A DNA stretch of 64,000 bases. Origin: Azorinus chamasolen. Taxonomy: Eukaryota > Mollusca > Bivalvia > Cardiida > Solecurtidae. Made by a program: the position numbers and the translations under genes. The stretch spans positions 61,495,873-61,559,872 of the forward strand of contig OY755237.1 in the NCBI GenBank assembly GCA_963576725.1, in the 5' to 3' direction. The stretch's first letter is position 1; every line of letters starts with the position of its first letter. Below, piece by piece: positions 1 to 13,800 of the stretch. Under the pieces are notes generated by a model. The model saw only the letters and a list, made by a program, of their open reading frames with translations. It made no database searches and was not told the origin of the DNA.

Positions 1-1710
1 TAGAGAGGCATGAATTATGAAGAAAATTAAATAATTTACTTTAATGGAAAAATATGAAATCTACAATTCATGTTTATCACAGTGTTGTAAATACTCTATT
101 AATTACTATGATTATATAAACAAAATGAAATAAACTATCTAGATTGGCACAATTATCACAAATTACTGAATTTTATAAAACTCTTAGTAAAATATAAGGG
201 AATGTAAGATCTGGGGTAACCAATGCAATTAAGAACTGCATGAGTTTCGCTGCAGAATTTCAACCACGGGCCATTTAAGTCAGAAAGTAGAGATTTAACC
301 CTCTCCCTCATATAAAATTGTTTCCACCTATTTGCAATCAGAATATACCAAGTTAACCCTTTCCCTGATATTGACGACGTTTGACGACTCTGTAAAAGTG
401 ACTTTGTGAAACCATTGTGATAAATAGAGCATGTGCTCCTATAGGAGCAAATGCTCTATTTATCACAATGGTTTCAAACTACAAAATTCTAAAGTTTTCC
501 TTTTCTCTAATTAATGCTCCTTTTCGGTAGATTTATTAAAATATGTTGAATCTAAAAATAGCATTTGAAGTAATGGGTTAAGATGGCTCACATAGGAGCT
601 GTCTGATCAGGGTCTACTCTGTTTGCTTTTGATATGAAAATTGGTCTAACTCTAGTTTTGTCAAAGCAAATATTCCCTTGAACATTTAACATTTTAAACA
701 TTGAGCCTATAAATATTCATGTTGTCATTATTTCTTTCATGAATACTGAAAGGGGAAGGGTTAAATAGCTGTTTACTGCCATGTTAAATATCCCTTACTG
801 GGAGTCATGTAGAATATGACAGTTGGTATTGGGAAGGACTCTTGAAATCCCCTTAGGTTTTATACTTTAAAGAACAGCTTAAGAAACATACGTTTAAAAC
901 TCAGATACACACTCTGTGGTAAAATTCCAAGTTTATAATAATAAGTCTATTAATGTCAAATCTTGCATGAAATTGGCACTGTTACAAGTTCCTAAAATAT
1001 ATATGTAAACTTTTTTACGGAATGATATGATTCTGCTATTTATCAGCCCATATGCAATTTTGTATATTTAGCTAATTAATATTCATAAATTCATTGCGTC
1101 TTGAATATGCACTAGGTAAACAGTTAACCCTTTCGGTGCCAAAGTTCTAATTGTCGTCTGCAAACCACTTTTGTTAAATCATTTGGTAAAATAAGGAAAC
1201 GAGATAAATAATGCAACTTTCAAAGGAATAAGGCACATACATGTATATAGAAATAGAGTTGAGACACAATGTGAAGTACCTGATCAGACACCGCCTCGAA
1301 AAGGCGGCGTCTGATCTGGACTGAACTACTTTTCGTGGTGCAGTTTTGCGACATTGACGGTGAAAGGGTTAATGATAATGTGCTGCAGAATGCGGATAGA
1401 ATAGCACAGTGCTTAACATATCCACGAAGCTAATGACATCATACAAACTTATTGGCGGAAGTTTTATAATGGCATGTTGTTTTTTATTATGTATACCAGA
1501 TTTTTGTATTGGTGAAACCTATAGAGTCAGGTCTATAATAACGTCATAAGCAAGCAAAGTAGACCCTGATCTGATATGTGTCAACTGTGTTTGCAAAACT
1601 ATGAAAAAACGCTTATATGAGGGAAAGGGTAAGGTTTTGTTAGGTCTAAGCGTTTGTGATTATCTACGTACCGCATTTTACTTTAATTAAAATGATTTTT
1701 CTTTTGTAAG
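1..1710. repeat. Intron upstream of visible exon 1: nested TTAA-type palindromic elements
   Basis: No exon was recognised here. A TTAA-bounded element at about 295-764 (left half 295-352, right half about 582-764, with a GGTCTACTCTGTTTGC arm) is split by a second TTAA-bounded element at 353-581. The centre of the second, near 420-460, is an almost perfect hairpin around GCTCCTATAGGAGC. A third lies at 1124-1372 (TTAACCCTTTCGG...GGGTTAA), with a centre near 1290-1315 rich in GGCGGCGTCTGATC. A decayed right half of the first type lies at about 1500-1632. The rest is AT-rich sequence in which I see nothing. Confidence 0.7.
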
Positions 1711-1852
1711 CTGCACTTGAAAACCCTTTTTTGGACACTACCCTGATCCTGGATGATGACAGCTCCACCTTTACTCTAGATGACAACGGCGACCTATTGA
1801 CGGCCAGTGAGCTGGATTGTGAAAGTCGAAGTAGCTACGTGTTAATAATTAC
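1711..1852 (+). CDS. aGPCR exon 1: cadherin repeat A, first part
   Basis: The acceptor is TTTTGTAAG and the donor GTATGT. Two bases complete a split codon, 46 codons follow, and two bases remain. Reading from [15 protein letters not shown] to [16 protein letters not shown] it matches the middle of a cadherin repeat, including the LDxE-like element LDCE. The start of the repeat must lie in an exon before the window. The next exon completes the repeat in phase. Confidence 0.82.
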
Positions 1853-4800
1853 GTATGTATCAGGGGTCCTGGTAACGTATGTACATGTATCAGGGGCTCT
1901 GGTAAAACTGTGGATGAGATGCGTACTGATCTAGTATAATTCTCTTATTTCTCAAGCAAACCATATATTGCTGCTACATGTACTTACTTAACTACAGTAA
2001 AATCTCGATTAATCGAACACTAAAATAAGTATCATTATCAATCGTCAAGACAGGTGGCAGCTTAATGCATGGTGAACGTCATACTAAAGGAGCTTTCTGC
2101 ATGACTTTCATCATGCATTTAGCAGCCACCTGCCAAAAGGAATTCTACACTAAAACAATCGAATAATTGAGATTGTCCTGTATTTCGCTGCTAAATTTTG
2201 TCGTCTGCAACCTTTGTCGTCTGCTACAAATTTTATATTTATTTTACTTTTCTTCATTTTTGTTTAAAAACATACAGACACAAACAGTTTGGATCCTGAT
2301 GAGACTCGGCCGAGTCACTCGGTCGAGTCACTCGGCGTCTCACCAGCGGGATTGTTTGCATAAGTTATCAGAGATGCGACATTGGCAGCGAAAGAGTGTC
2401 ATGAAACTCATTCACTATAATGAATAATACACTCGCTAAAGCTCGTGTCATATTATTATAGTAAACTCGTTTCTTAAAAAACAATTTGTAATGAACATGA
2501 ATGTAAGATCCTATAAACTAAACACAGACCTGCAAATAAAGGTGCAAAAAATTATCTACCAAACCCTATACTGTGACCACTCTTTAAAATCGTCTAAGGA
2601 ATGGCCACAGTGTAGGGTTTGGCGGAGACGGGAAGGATGGTGTAGGTTTACACGGTTTGTATGTCAATAAGTTTTATCATGGCGCAGCTCACATGTTTTC
2701 TACAAATATAATGAGTGTCAAATAGATTAGAGCTAATGTGACACCGATCAGTGTCGGAAACTGGCTTGCAAATTCTTCCGTAGCATGGTAAATCCTACAT
2801 TGCTATTATTGGATCATCTTTGTGGTGTAACTTTTACAGGGCAGCCGTTGCGGATGATCCTACAACTGCGACATCCACGTTGACAGTGTCTGTTACTGAT
2901 GTGAATGATCTTATTCCCACGTTCGCCTCACGGGCCTATGGTATCACAATTCCTCGTCAAGCAGGTACTCTCTCTCGGACTGTCTGTCATTTCACCCGTC
3001 TATTCCTTTGACGGTTTTACATACAACCCATCCACCAATCCATTCATACCTCCACACACCTCTCCATCCATCCATCCATCCTCCATCAATCCATCCATCC
3101 ATCCTTCCATCAATAAATCATTCCATCCATCCATCCATCCATCAATCCATTAATCCGCCATTGTGTTGTTTCGGATCAAACGCCTCCCGAATTATCAAAG
3201 CATTCATTGATAATAAATACGCATATATCCTGTTCAAAACATAATGGAATTACTTCTCTGTTACAATTTTATTAAACTGTTTCAGTTTTATTAAATTGCA
3301 AAACAATGTCAAATTCGAACCCTTTCTTTATGCACGGATGCGACTAATTTGTTATCTGAGTTCGTTCTCAAGTTTTTGATTGGTCAGATTTGAGCCTTTG
3401 GCTCAAATCTGACCAATCAAAAGCTTGAGAACTCAAATCTGACCAATCAAAAGCTTGAGAACGAACCCAGACTCAATTACAAAGCTTTATAAGCATGGAC
3501 CCAGATCTTATAAAGAATAAATAGATGCATATAGCCACTAGGTTAACACATACCGTAAAACTTCGATTATTCGATCACCAAAATAAATATAAGTATCGAT
3601 CTTTAAAACAGGTGGCAGCTTAATGCAGGGAGAAAGTCATGCAGAAAGTTCTACATGACTCCCATCCTGCATTAAGCACCCACCTGCCTAAATGGGTATA
3701 AATTCTGGTATACTAATATTTCGAATTAATGACGTTTGAATCCATTTTAGACTATAATTATCATTTAAAAGGCAAAACAGAATGTAAGACTCATGCAGCA
3801 TCTTTCTGTGTGTTAATTAAGAATCCGTTTAGCTGACAAATAAGAAATTGTAATACAGAGGATCCTACATGAGTGCTTATTACATTTTTTTTTCATAAAA
3901 AACAATTTGTATTGAACACTCATGTAAGATTCTTTTTATTATATATGCTTAGAATGTGCCATAGGAATGTGAAATAGGCTATAGCTGACGACAATTTCAG
4001 CAATTGTTTACAAAGAGCGCAGTAATACAACAGTCGATCATTAAAATGAACCGGTCATGTAGCGATTGGCCAGCGATTAAATGCGTCATGCATTGGTTCC
4101 GCGTATTATCTTTATGATTCATTATCGGCCGGCTTCAAACTGCTAATATGCCTAAAAATGCACCAGTGCATTTCCGCGATTTATGGCACTTTGTTTCGGC
4201 ACTCAAAACGTCGCAGGTTACATTTATGTTTTCTATTGGTTTCGTTGCATGCAGAATTCATGTATGTTTGTATGGTGATGAGCTGTTATGCTTAAACAGA
4301 AATAAACAATATGTTACGTTATTATGTGATAAAAGTCGTACCTCAGCTGTGTATGACACTACTATCCTAGCATAATTTCGTTTTAGTGTTTGATATCATT
4401 ATTATTTGCATTTGACCCGACGGTTTGATTTATACTAGAGCATACACTCTTTATCAAAACAGAGATTTGCGCTGTATATATCTTGCATAACCCTTTACCT
4501 GCAGGCCTTTACAAACATTGTAGACATAGATCCGCCCGCTGCTGTAAAGGGTAAACTCATTCCCTCATAGGGTAATGTTAGACCCAACCTCTTCTGAAAT
4601 AATCTACTGAAAATGATTACTTAAAAGAAAAAAGGAACATTTCAGAATTGTATAGAGGGACAGCATTTTGAAAAATAAGTAAACCCTCTCTATAACGACC
4701 ACTAAATTGTATTAATTAGTTGATATTAAGGGCAGGTGGTCGCTTAAAGCAAGGTGAAAGTAAAACAGAACGCTCCTATAGGAGCGTTCTGTTTTACTTT

Positions 4801-7800
4801 CACCATGCTTTAAGCAGCCACCTGCCTTTAACACAAAATACTTGATGTAATTTAGTGGCCGTTATAGAGAGGTTTTACTGTACAGCATTTGCTCCTATGG
4901 AGCACATTTTTAACCCCCTATTCATCACAAAAAGAGACTTTTACAGAGACGTCAAAGGGCGTCAGTATGAGGGAATGGGTTAAGCGATGGAAGTTTTAAA
5001 CCCTTTACTCCATATATACGATTTTAATGGCTTTCCAAATAGAGCAGACCCAGATAATACAGCTCCCGTATGAGTTGTCTGATCAGTGTCAGCTCTGTTT
5101 GATAATTAGATGATATAGATATGATGGTACAGTTTCTGCCCAAGCTAAAAAGATCTCTTTGGACGTTTAAAAAATCTGCCCATGATAATAATATAATAAA
5201 GTAGAATCATATCTGTATTCTTGAAAATTTAGACAGAGCAGACCTTGATATCGGTTTGTTCTTTTTGCAAATGATTGAAAAAGTGTTTTAATGAAGGAAA
5301 TTGTTTTGCAAAATTTTAGAGTATGATTTGTCTAAACTGTTATTGAGTATTATTCCTCGGTAATTGTGTACATGTACGTCTGTTTCGTCAATGCGTTTGA
5401 AAAATTGGTGTTATGTGACAAAGACTCCCATCTTTCTAGGTATTCAGATAATGATTTATTGAAAAGTTAAACATAAATTTATGTTAGATATGGTATACTG
5501 ATATCAGCTGATGATTTTATTATTTCTGCAGGTATCTCGCCTGGTACATTGGCTTTGTATTTAATTTGTTTATGGGTTGCCTGCATTACCTCTGACTTGT
5601 TTTGTTATTTCTTTTGGTTATCACTTTGTGCTTCAAGATGTTCTAATTTCCATCTTAGAGCAATTCATTAAATTCCTAGTACAGTAAACCCTCTCTTAAC
5701 CGGACATTATATTTAGTATAAATATCGGTCTTGGAAACAGGTGACAGCTTAATGCAGAGTGGAAGTCATGCAGAAAGCTCCTAGAGGAGCTTTCTGTATG
5801 ACTTTCACCCTGCATACTAGAATTCCGGTTAAGAGATGTTTTACTGTAGAAGTTCTCTATTGTTATTTCATCATTCGAGTGTCAGTTATGTAAGAATGTA
5901 AGTACAGTAGAACCTGTCTCAAACGGCCACCAAAACGAGGTCCAATTATGGGTCTGTAAGGCAGGCGATATCTTAATGCAGGTCACAAGTAATACAGAAA
6001 CGCTCCTATATGTATCACTGTTGTCTTGCATTAACCCATTCCCTGATATTGACGACTTTGACGACTCTGTAAAAGTCACTTTATGAAACCATTGTGATAA
6101 ATAGAGCATTTGCTCCTATAGGAGCAAATGCTCTATTTATCACAATAGTTTCAAATTACAAAATTCTAACTTTTTCTTTTTCTCTAGCTAATGTTCATTT
6201 TCGGTAGATTTATTCAAAGAGGTTGTATCTAAAAATAGCCTATGAGGTAATGGGTTAAGCAACAGCCTGCTTTTTAAGACACACCTATGTTCAATAATTG
6301 AGTGACCGCCTAGGACAGATTCTACTGTAAAGCCTTAAGTATTTTGCCTACATATGCGAATCCATGACAAAAGTTGCAAACAGTTTTCATCCAGAGGAGG
6401 CACAGTTTAACCCATTCCCTCATATTGATAGCTTTTGACGCCTCTGTAAAAATCACTTCCTGAAACCATTGTGATAAATAGAGCATTTGGTCCATTGGAA
6501 CAAATTCTCTATTTATCACACAGGTTTAAAATACACAATTCTAAACGTTTCCTTTTCTCTAGTAAATGCTCCCTTTTGGTAGAATTATTCAAATAGGATG
6601 GGTCTAAAATAGCCTGAAGGGAAAGGGTCAACAGCACAGATCGGCATCTCCCCTCCATCCAAACTATTTGACACTGATTATATTTTTTTCTAAAGAAACT
6701 AAAGAAAATGCCACTTTGAAACCTGAAGCGGACGATAACAGCATTTGTCACCGAAAGCTTGTGCTTGTTCTACTCGGATTCTTATACAGTAAAACCTCTC
6801 TTAACCGGACGTTGAATTTAGTATAAATATCGGTCTTGGAGACAGGTGACAGCTTAATGCAGGGTGGAAGTCATGCAGAAAGCTCCTAGAGGAGCTTTCT
6901 GCATGACTTTCACCCTGCTTTAAGCAGTCAGCTGCATAAAATATATAAATTCTTCTCTTCTAGGATTCCGGTTAAGAGAGGTTTTACTGTACATCTATTC
7001 ATTCGTGTGTCAATCCTTTGCTTATTTTTTAAATCACCGTTCTTTCTTAAATTATTTGTACAATGGGATATTCTACTGACATAACTGATTTGGTTATTTC
7101 ATTGCAATTATTCTAGTTTAATACTTTTTATTAAGTTCTGTATAAAGCGAGTGTAGATGATACGGTGTTGGGAGAGAAACACACTAAACAGTTTTGCTTT
7201 CGTTTTCACCCGTTTTCGGTTTCCTTTGTGTTTGTACAATATTCATGCAAATATTTACAAATAAGATATGTTTAAACCAAAGGATTAATAGGTATCTGAT
7301 GATCTGTTTTTGATTAGAATTGACATCAACTTTTATTTTGGTTTTAGGAGAACGGGTTCTCCAAGTGGTTGCCTTTGACCGGGATTGTACAGACGAGCAT
7401 AACCAGTTTAACTACTCCCTCCATGGTAAGAATGAAAATACTAACCTTTAGCCTTCAAATTGTACAAAGGAACATGCTTCTCGTTCACTGGTACATTTAA
7501 GAATAAAAAGATGATCATTTAGCCTTCAAATTGTACAGCGCAATATAATCAGTGTACCTTCACCCTCACTGGTTCTAATTGCACAGAGAACATAACCAGT
7601 TTACTTTCTCCTCCCTGGTTCTAATTGTACAGAGCAACATATTCGGTTTACCTTCTATCTCACTGGTTCGATTTGTACAGAGCAACATATTCGGTTTACC
7701 TTCTATCTCACTGGTTCGATTTGTACAGAGGAACATATTCAGTTTACCTTCTATCTCACTGGTTGTATTTGTACAGAGGTGCATAACAAGTTGCATTCTC

Positions 7801-10800
7801 CCTCCTTGGTAAGAAAAAAGAAATTAATCTTAGAAAACGTAACAGACCATGTTCAGACAGCTCCTATAAGAGTTAACAAAGGCATAACTGATTAATTATT
7901 TGCTTCATGAATACACCGTTTAATGCCTTTAAAAACGGAGCAGACCCAGAGCAGCAGACGTCGTCTGATCAGGGTCTGTTCTGTTTGCTTATGGAATGAT
8001 AATAGATCTGATTTCTGCCATGGGCAAATTTGCTTGTGTTCGTGTGACATTATTAAACTTATAATAAATACTACTCTGATGTCATTATTTCTTACACGAA
8101 TATTCATGGAGTAAAGGGTTAATGCAGTATGAAATAAATCAGAAAGTCATTTAAACTTTCTTTATTAAGTTTGTCCTGCATTAAGCTACATAAACACCGG
8201 TAACCAGGTTTACAGTAACTGCCACTAAATTAGTTGGTATTTCGTGCAGGTGGCTGCTTAAAGTAATGTGAAAGTAAAACAGAACGCTCCTATAGGAGCG
8301 TTCTGTTTTACTTTCATCTTGCTTTATGCAGTCACATGCCTTTAACACAAAATACTTGATGTAATTTAGTGGCCGTTATAGAGAGGTTTTACTGTATTTG
8401 GTTGATCGTTTTTAAAGAGGTTTAACTATGCTAGATATCAATATGAAAATGTCTGTCTTACAGATACCAAGACCTTTACCATTGGCCAAAACACCGGTAT
8501 CATTTATACATCCGATGATAGCCTGCCTGATCTAGGGTTTCACACCTTTATTGCGAGGGCAGAAGATAGTGGGGGATTGTATGACCAAGTTGGAATAGCA
8601 GTCACTGTTGCCGCAAGTTTGTATACGTCACGTATTTATGTCCATTTCACTCATTAACCGTATTCTTCCTAATAAACGCCCATTAAATTTGGAAGAACTA
8701 ATAACCTTTAGATGAAGAATGTGTTTTTCTCAAAATACAGGTGGTAGCTTAATGCAGACTGAAAGCAATACAGAAAGCTCCCGTGGAACTTTCTACATTA
8801 CATTTATTCTGCATTAGGCACCCACCTGTGCACAAAATGCAAGAACCCCCCTTTTAAAATGCATGGCATCGGAGACTTTTATTGGAGGTGATACGGTAAT
8901 TACTTATCATCTCTACTCGCCTATATAGTACATAAATCATTTGTTTACATACTGAAAAGAAGTACATCGCAAGGAAACAAATCGAATAAATGCCGAAGAA
9001 GATTCTAACTTTCATGTGTTTAATATCGCTGACCCGATGCTATTCGACAATATATTAATACAGTATAACCTGTCTTAAGCGACCATTCACTTATTGAACA
9101 CAGTAGTTTTAAAAAGCAGGTGGTTGCTTCATGGAGGACAAAAGTAATGCAGAAAGCTCCTATTGGAGCTTTCTGCATTACTTTTGACCTTCATTAAGCT
9201 ACCACCTGCCTTATAGGCCCATACTTATACCTCATTTCGACGGTCGCTTAAGCAGGTTCTACTGTATTTATTCTTGTTGCGTCTTGGTTTCATTAACTGT
9301 GCGACATAGGCCGATAGTATTTTGTTGTAGAACAAACAAATATAAATACAACGGTTTGTTTTGTTTTACAGGAGCATTTTTCGATATAATTTCAAATTGA
9401 CAGTCTTCATAAAGACAACTGAAAGTAACAAATACCAATTTTTACGATGCTATAGAAATTGAAGTAGAACATGGCCTAAGCGGCCATTCATTTATTGAAC
9501 ATAGGAGTGTTAAAAAGCAGATGGTTGCTTAATGCAGGACAAAAGTAATGTAGAACTTTCCTATATGAGCTTTCTACATTACTTTTTACCTGCATTAAGC
9601 TACCACCTGCCTTACAGACTCGTAATAAGCCTCTATTTGATGGCCGCATAAAACAGATTCTGCAATATGCCCATTCTTTGTGAAATCGAGGGCTTGGTGC
9701 AAAACTATTGTTACTCCTTCACTTTGTGAAGGAGTTACAATAGTTTGACACCAAGCCCTCGAAATGTATTCATGAAATGAAATGTATTTACGAAAGGAAA
9801 TTAAGTTAGAAAGTATAAGCAACCAACGGTCAATAACAATGAATCTTTTGCCTCTTAAACCTTTTGTCCTTTAACCCTTTCCTTCATATAAACGTCTTAG
9901 CACACATTTGCAAACAGGATAGGACCAGATCAGACAGTTCCTATAGGAGCCTTCTGATCAGAGTCAGCTCTGTTTACTTGCTTATGGTGTAATATAGATC
10001 TGGTTCTACAGTTTTTGTCTGGGCCAAAATATCATGTACACGTATACATATGCTACATGTATCATTAAAAAATAAGCTAATAAATATTCATGATGACATT
10101 ATTCCTTACATGAATATTAAACAGGGAAAGGGTTAAGCGAGACATGACTTACTTCTGCAAACATTTACAATAACACCTCTCTATGATGGCCACTAAATTA
10201 CATCAAATATTTTGTGTTAAATGCAGGTGGATGCTTAAAGCAAGGTGAAAGTAAAACAGAACGCTCCTATAGGAGCGTTCTGTTTTACTTTCACCTTGCT
10301 TTCAGCAGCCATCTGCCCCTAAATACCAACTAATTACTACAATTTAGTGGCAGTTATAGAGAGGTTTACCATAGGAACCACTTCGCACCCGAGTGTCTCA
10401 CTAGGATCCAAGCTAGTTTACATTTAGTTAAACGTTACTCAAAATCTTGAGGAAATCGGAAGTACATGTATGTAAAAATTGGAACATATCTGAATTTAAG
10501 CTGACATCGTTTTTGTAGCAGACTGAGGTTTAAAGAAATATAAATATAAATAGTCAAACGAAAGATACACTAATTTCATAGAAAATGACACTCCGTCATA
10601 TTCATACGTTGTTAACTCCATTCCGCCGCTGCTGGTACATTGAGTTCTGTCGTTCTGCTGGTATACTGAGATTAGTCGTTGTGCTAGTCAACTGAGCTCA
10701 GCCGTTATGCTAGTAAATTGAGATTAGTCGTTGTGCTGGAAAACTGAGTTTAGTCGTTGTGCTTGTATTTAACTGTGCTTGTACTAAACACCGAATATCA

Positions 10801-13800
10801 CCGAAATTTCCGATATTCAGACGTGTTTTATACAGAGCTATAGATAAATGTGCCTACCCAAACCGAGAAATAAAGGAGTTATTCCTGAAAATATTTTAAT
10901 TTACGTATCTTAACTAGACCTCTGATCTACCTTCGGAATCTTATTCTTTGTATTATACACATAGACTGTGGAGACGTGCCGGCTGTGGACAACGGAACTG
11001 TAGTTCTCAATGGGAACGAGACGTATTACGGGGCTAATGCAACCGTAAGCTGTGAAACAGGTTACCAACCCGTTAAGTCAACTATTGTCTGTCAAGAGAA
11101 TGGAGCATGGGAAACCCCCGCATGCAAGACCACCAGTAAGTTTGAGTGAGCTGTTCAACAAACCCCTCTAAACCAGATGTTTAGTAAAGAAACAAGATAT
11201 TTTCAGACAGGTGGCTGCTCAATGCATGGTGAAAGTCATGTGAAAATCACCCTGCATTAAACTGCCACATGTGTTTAAAGCTGACATTAATACGTATTTG
11301 TAAGTCCGGATGAGGGAGGTTTTAAGATACAGTAGAACCCATCTAATTCGACCTGCAAAAATGGCATAATTCACAGTGGCAAAGGCAGGTGGTAGCTTAA
11401 TGCATGACGAAAGTTATGCAGAAAGCTCCTATATGAGCTTTCTGCATAACCTTTGTTCTGCATTCAGCAACCACCTGCTTATAAAGACAGGTATGTTTAT
11501 TCATTAAGTGGTTGCATTGGAGGGGTTTTACTGTATATTCGTTTAACCCGTTATTCCAACGATATACCGTTATCCGTTTTTGCAAACAGCGGAGACCGAA
11601 ATCAGACGGTTTCTGTAGGATCAGGCTGGTCATGATATTTTATATAGCTTCTAGCTTGACCAAATGTTTTTGAAGTTACGGAAAACGTGATGTAATAATT
11701 TCTTACATGAATATCCATGAGGTAAAGGGCTAATAAATGAAACTTTGTCGATTGGGAGATTTATTTCATGACATGTACATATTATGCAATATTTGATGAA
11801 TCCCCAGCTTAGATCCAGATGAATTACCGAGCCATTCGCCGTCTTACAAAGATCCAAACTGTTTGACACTCGGTCAACAGTTTCTCTAAACCTTGATCGA
11901 AACGGAAGTAGTCACAATTGCACGTGGTCCACACTTGAGCTGACATTAACCCATTCGCTCCCACGATCCCATATATGGGACCTAGGCAAACAGTGTAGAC
12001 TCTGATCAGATCCCATATATGGGACCTAGGCAAACAGTGTAGACTCTGATCAGACGCCGCATAATGCGGCGTCTGATCAGAGTATACACTGTTTGCTGAT
12101 AGGAATTTCAATATAAAACAAAACGAAATTGAAAAATTAGGCCAGTCGCCCCTTAGATAAAAATGGTCTAATCCTTATATATAAACATGGAAGAATCCAC
12201 TAGGAGCAAATGGGTTAACTTTTACAATGCCCAGTAACATATTTGCAAAGAATGATATCACATACAGTAAACACTTTCTAAACCGGATTTCTAATAGAGA
12301 AGAATTTAGATACGTTTATGCAAATGGCTGCTTAATGCAGAGTTAAAGTGGTGCAGAAAGCTCCTACAGGAGATTTCTACATGACTTTCACCCTGCATTA
12401 AGCTGCCATCTGTCTTACAAGACCTATATTTATACTAAATGTATCGTCCGGTTTAGAGGGAGTTTACTCTATATCTAAACTAGACGTATAACCTGCTATA
12501 TATAACGGAACCTCATCAAAATTGTCACATGGAAATGAATTATTACAACCCCTTCTCCTATGAATATTTATGTAAGAAATACTGACATGATTAATATTTA
12601 TTAGATTCTTTGGTAATGGTGTTTGAATACAATAATGTGTGGTAATAATAGAAACTGTAGAATCAGATCTATATAACACCATAAACAAAAAGTGCAGAAG
12701 CTGATCAGACAGCTCCTACAAAACCCGGCTGATCTTGGTCTGCTCTGTTTGCAAAGGCGTGAAAAGTCTATGAGGTAAAGAGTATGCTTTCCAGTCTGCT
12801 TGTTACATTTACATCTAAAATGATTTCAATAATTAAATAGGTATCGAACATATTTTATCTCTTCAGCTTGTAGCAATCTGACAGACCCACTGAACGGAAC
12901 GGTGCAGATTTCAGACCTTGGTGTTGGTTCCCGTGCCATATTTGGTTGTGATGCTGGGTTTGAAGTGGTGGGAACTGCTACACTGTCCTGTTTGGAGAAT
13001 GGAGACTGGAGCGCACAGCCCCCAACATGCAGACTCAAAGGTTGTTATGACAGAAAAATAGATAAAATGCGTACAGTAAAATCTCTCTATAACGGCCACT
13101 AAATTGTGTTAATTAGTTGGTATTTAGAACAGGCCGTTGCATAAATCAAGGTGAAAGTAAAATAGAACGCTCCTGTCAATATAATTAGTTGTTATTTAGG
13201 GCATGTGGTTGCTTAAAGCAAGGTTAAAGTAAATCAGAACGCTCCTATAGGAGCGTTCTGTTTTACTTTCATCTTGCTTTAAGCAGCCACCTGCCTTTAA
13301 CACGAAATACCTGATGTAATTTAGTGGCCGTTATAGAGAGATTTTACTGTATTTGAAATATTCGTATGCAGACGTTCAGACTTGATGCGTAAATAAAACA
13401 TTTTCAGGAATAATTGCTTTATTTCTCCACCAAACCCTATGTTGTGACCATCCTTTAGAGAGACGATTATAAAGAGTGGTCACAGCCAAGGGTTTGGTAG
13501 GGAAATGACAATTTTAGTGCATGAGAACGCACGTTTATTTACTGCTCTGCAGTCTTATAGTCATTTCTGCACCAAACTATGGTGTATGACAATATCATTT
13601 TACGGGTCGATTCTAAGTAGTGGTTTTAGCTTTGTGTTTTTGGTTTGGTTTAAAAATAACGAAGATATTCTTAACCCTTTCGCCGCCAATGTCACATTGA
13701 TTGATATGTGATTGTACATTTTATGTTGAAATAAATCTGTCTGTCTATCTAAATTCACCACGACAAATAGTACAGTCCCAGATCAGACGCTGCATTTTCA

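Noticed and set aside
2905..3153. Histidine/serine/proline-rich frame
   Set aside because: Translation of the (ATCC)n microsatellite.
4678..4880. Possible CRISPR-like regular repeats, because short palindromes recur through the window
   Set aside because: The spacing is irregular, the units are full inverted repeats with transposon ends, and the DNA is animal.
7579..7812. Frames on both strands with internal repeats ([18 protein letters not shown])
   Set aside because: These are readings of the 48-bp minisatellite derived from exon 3.
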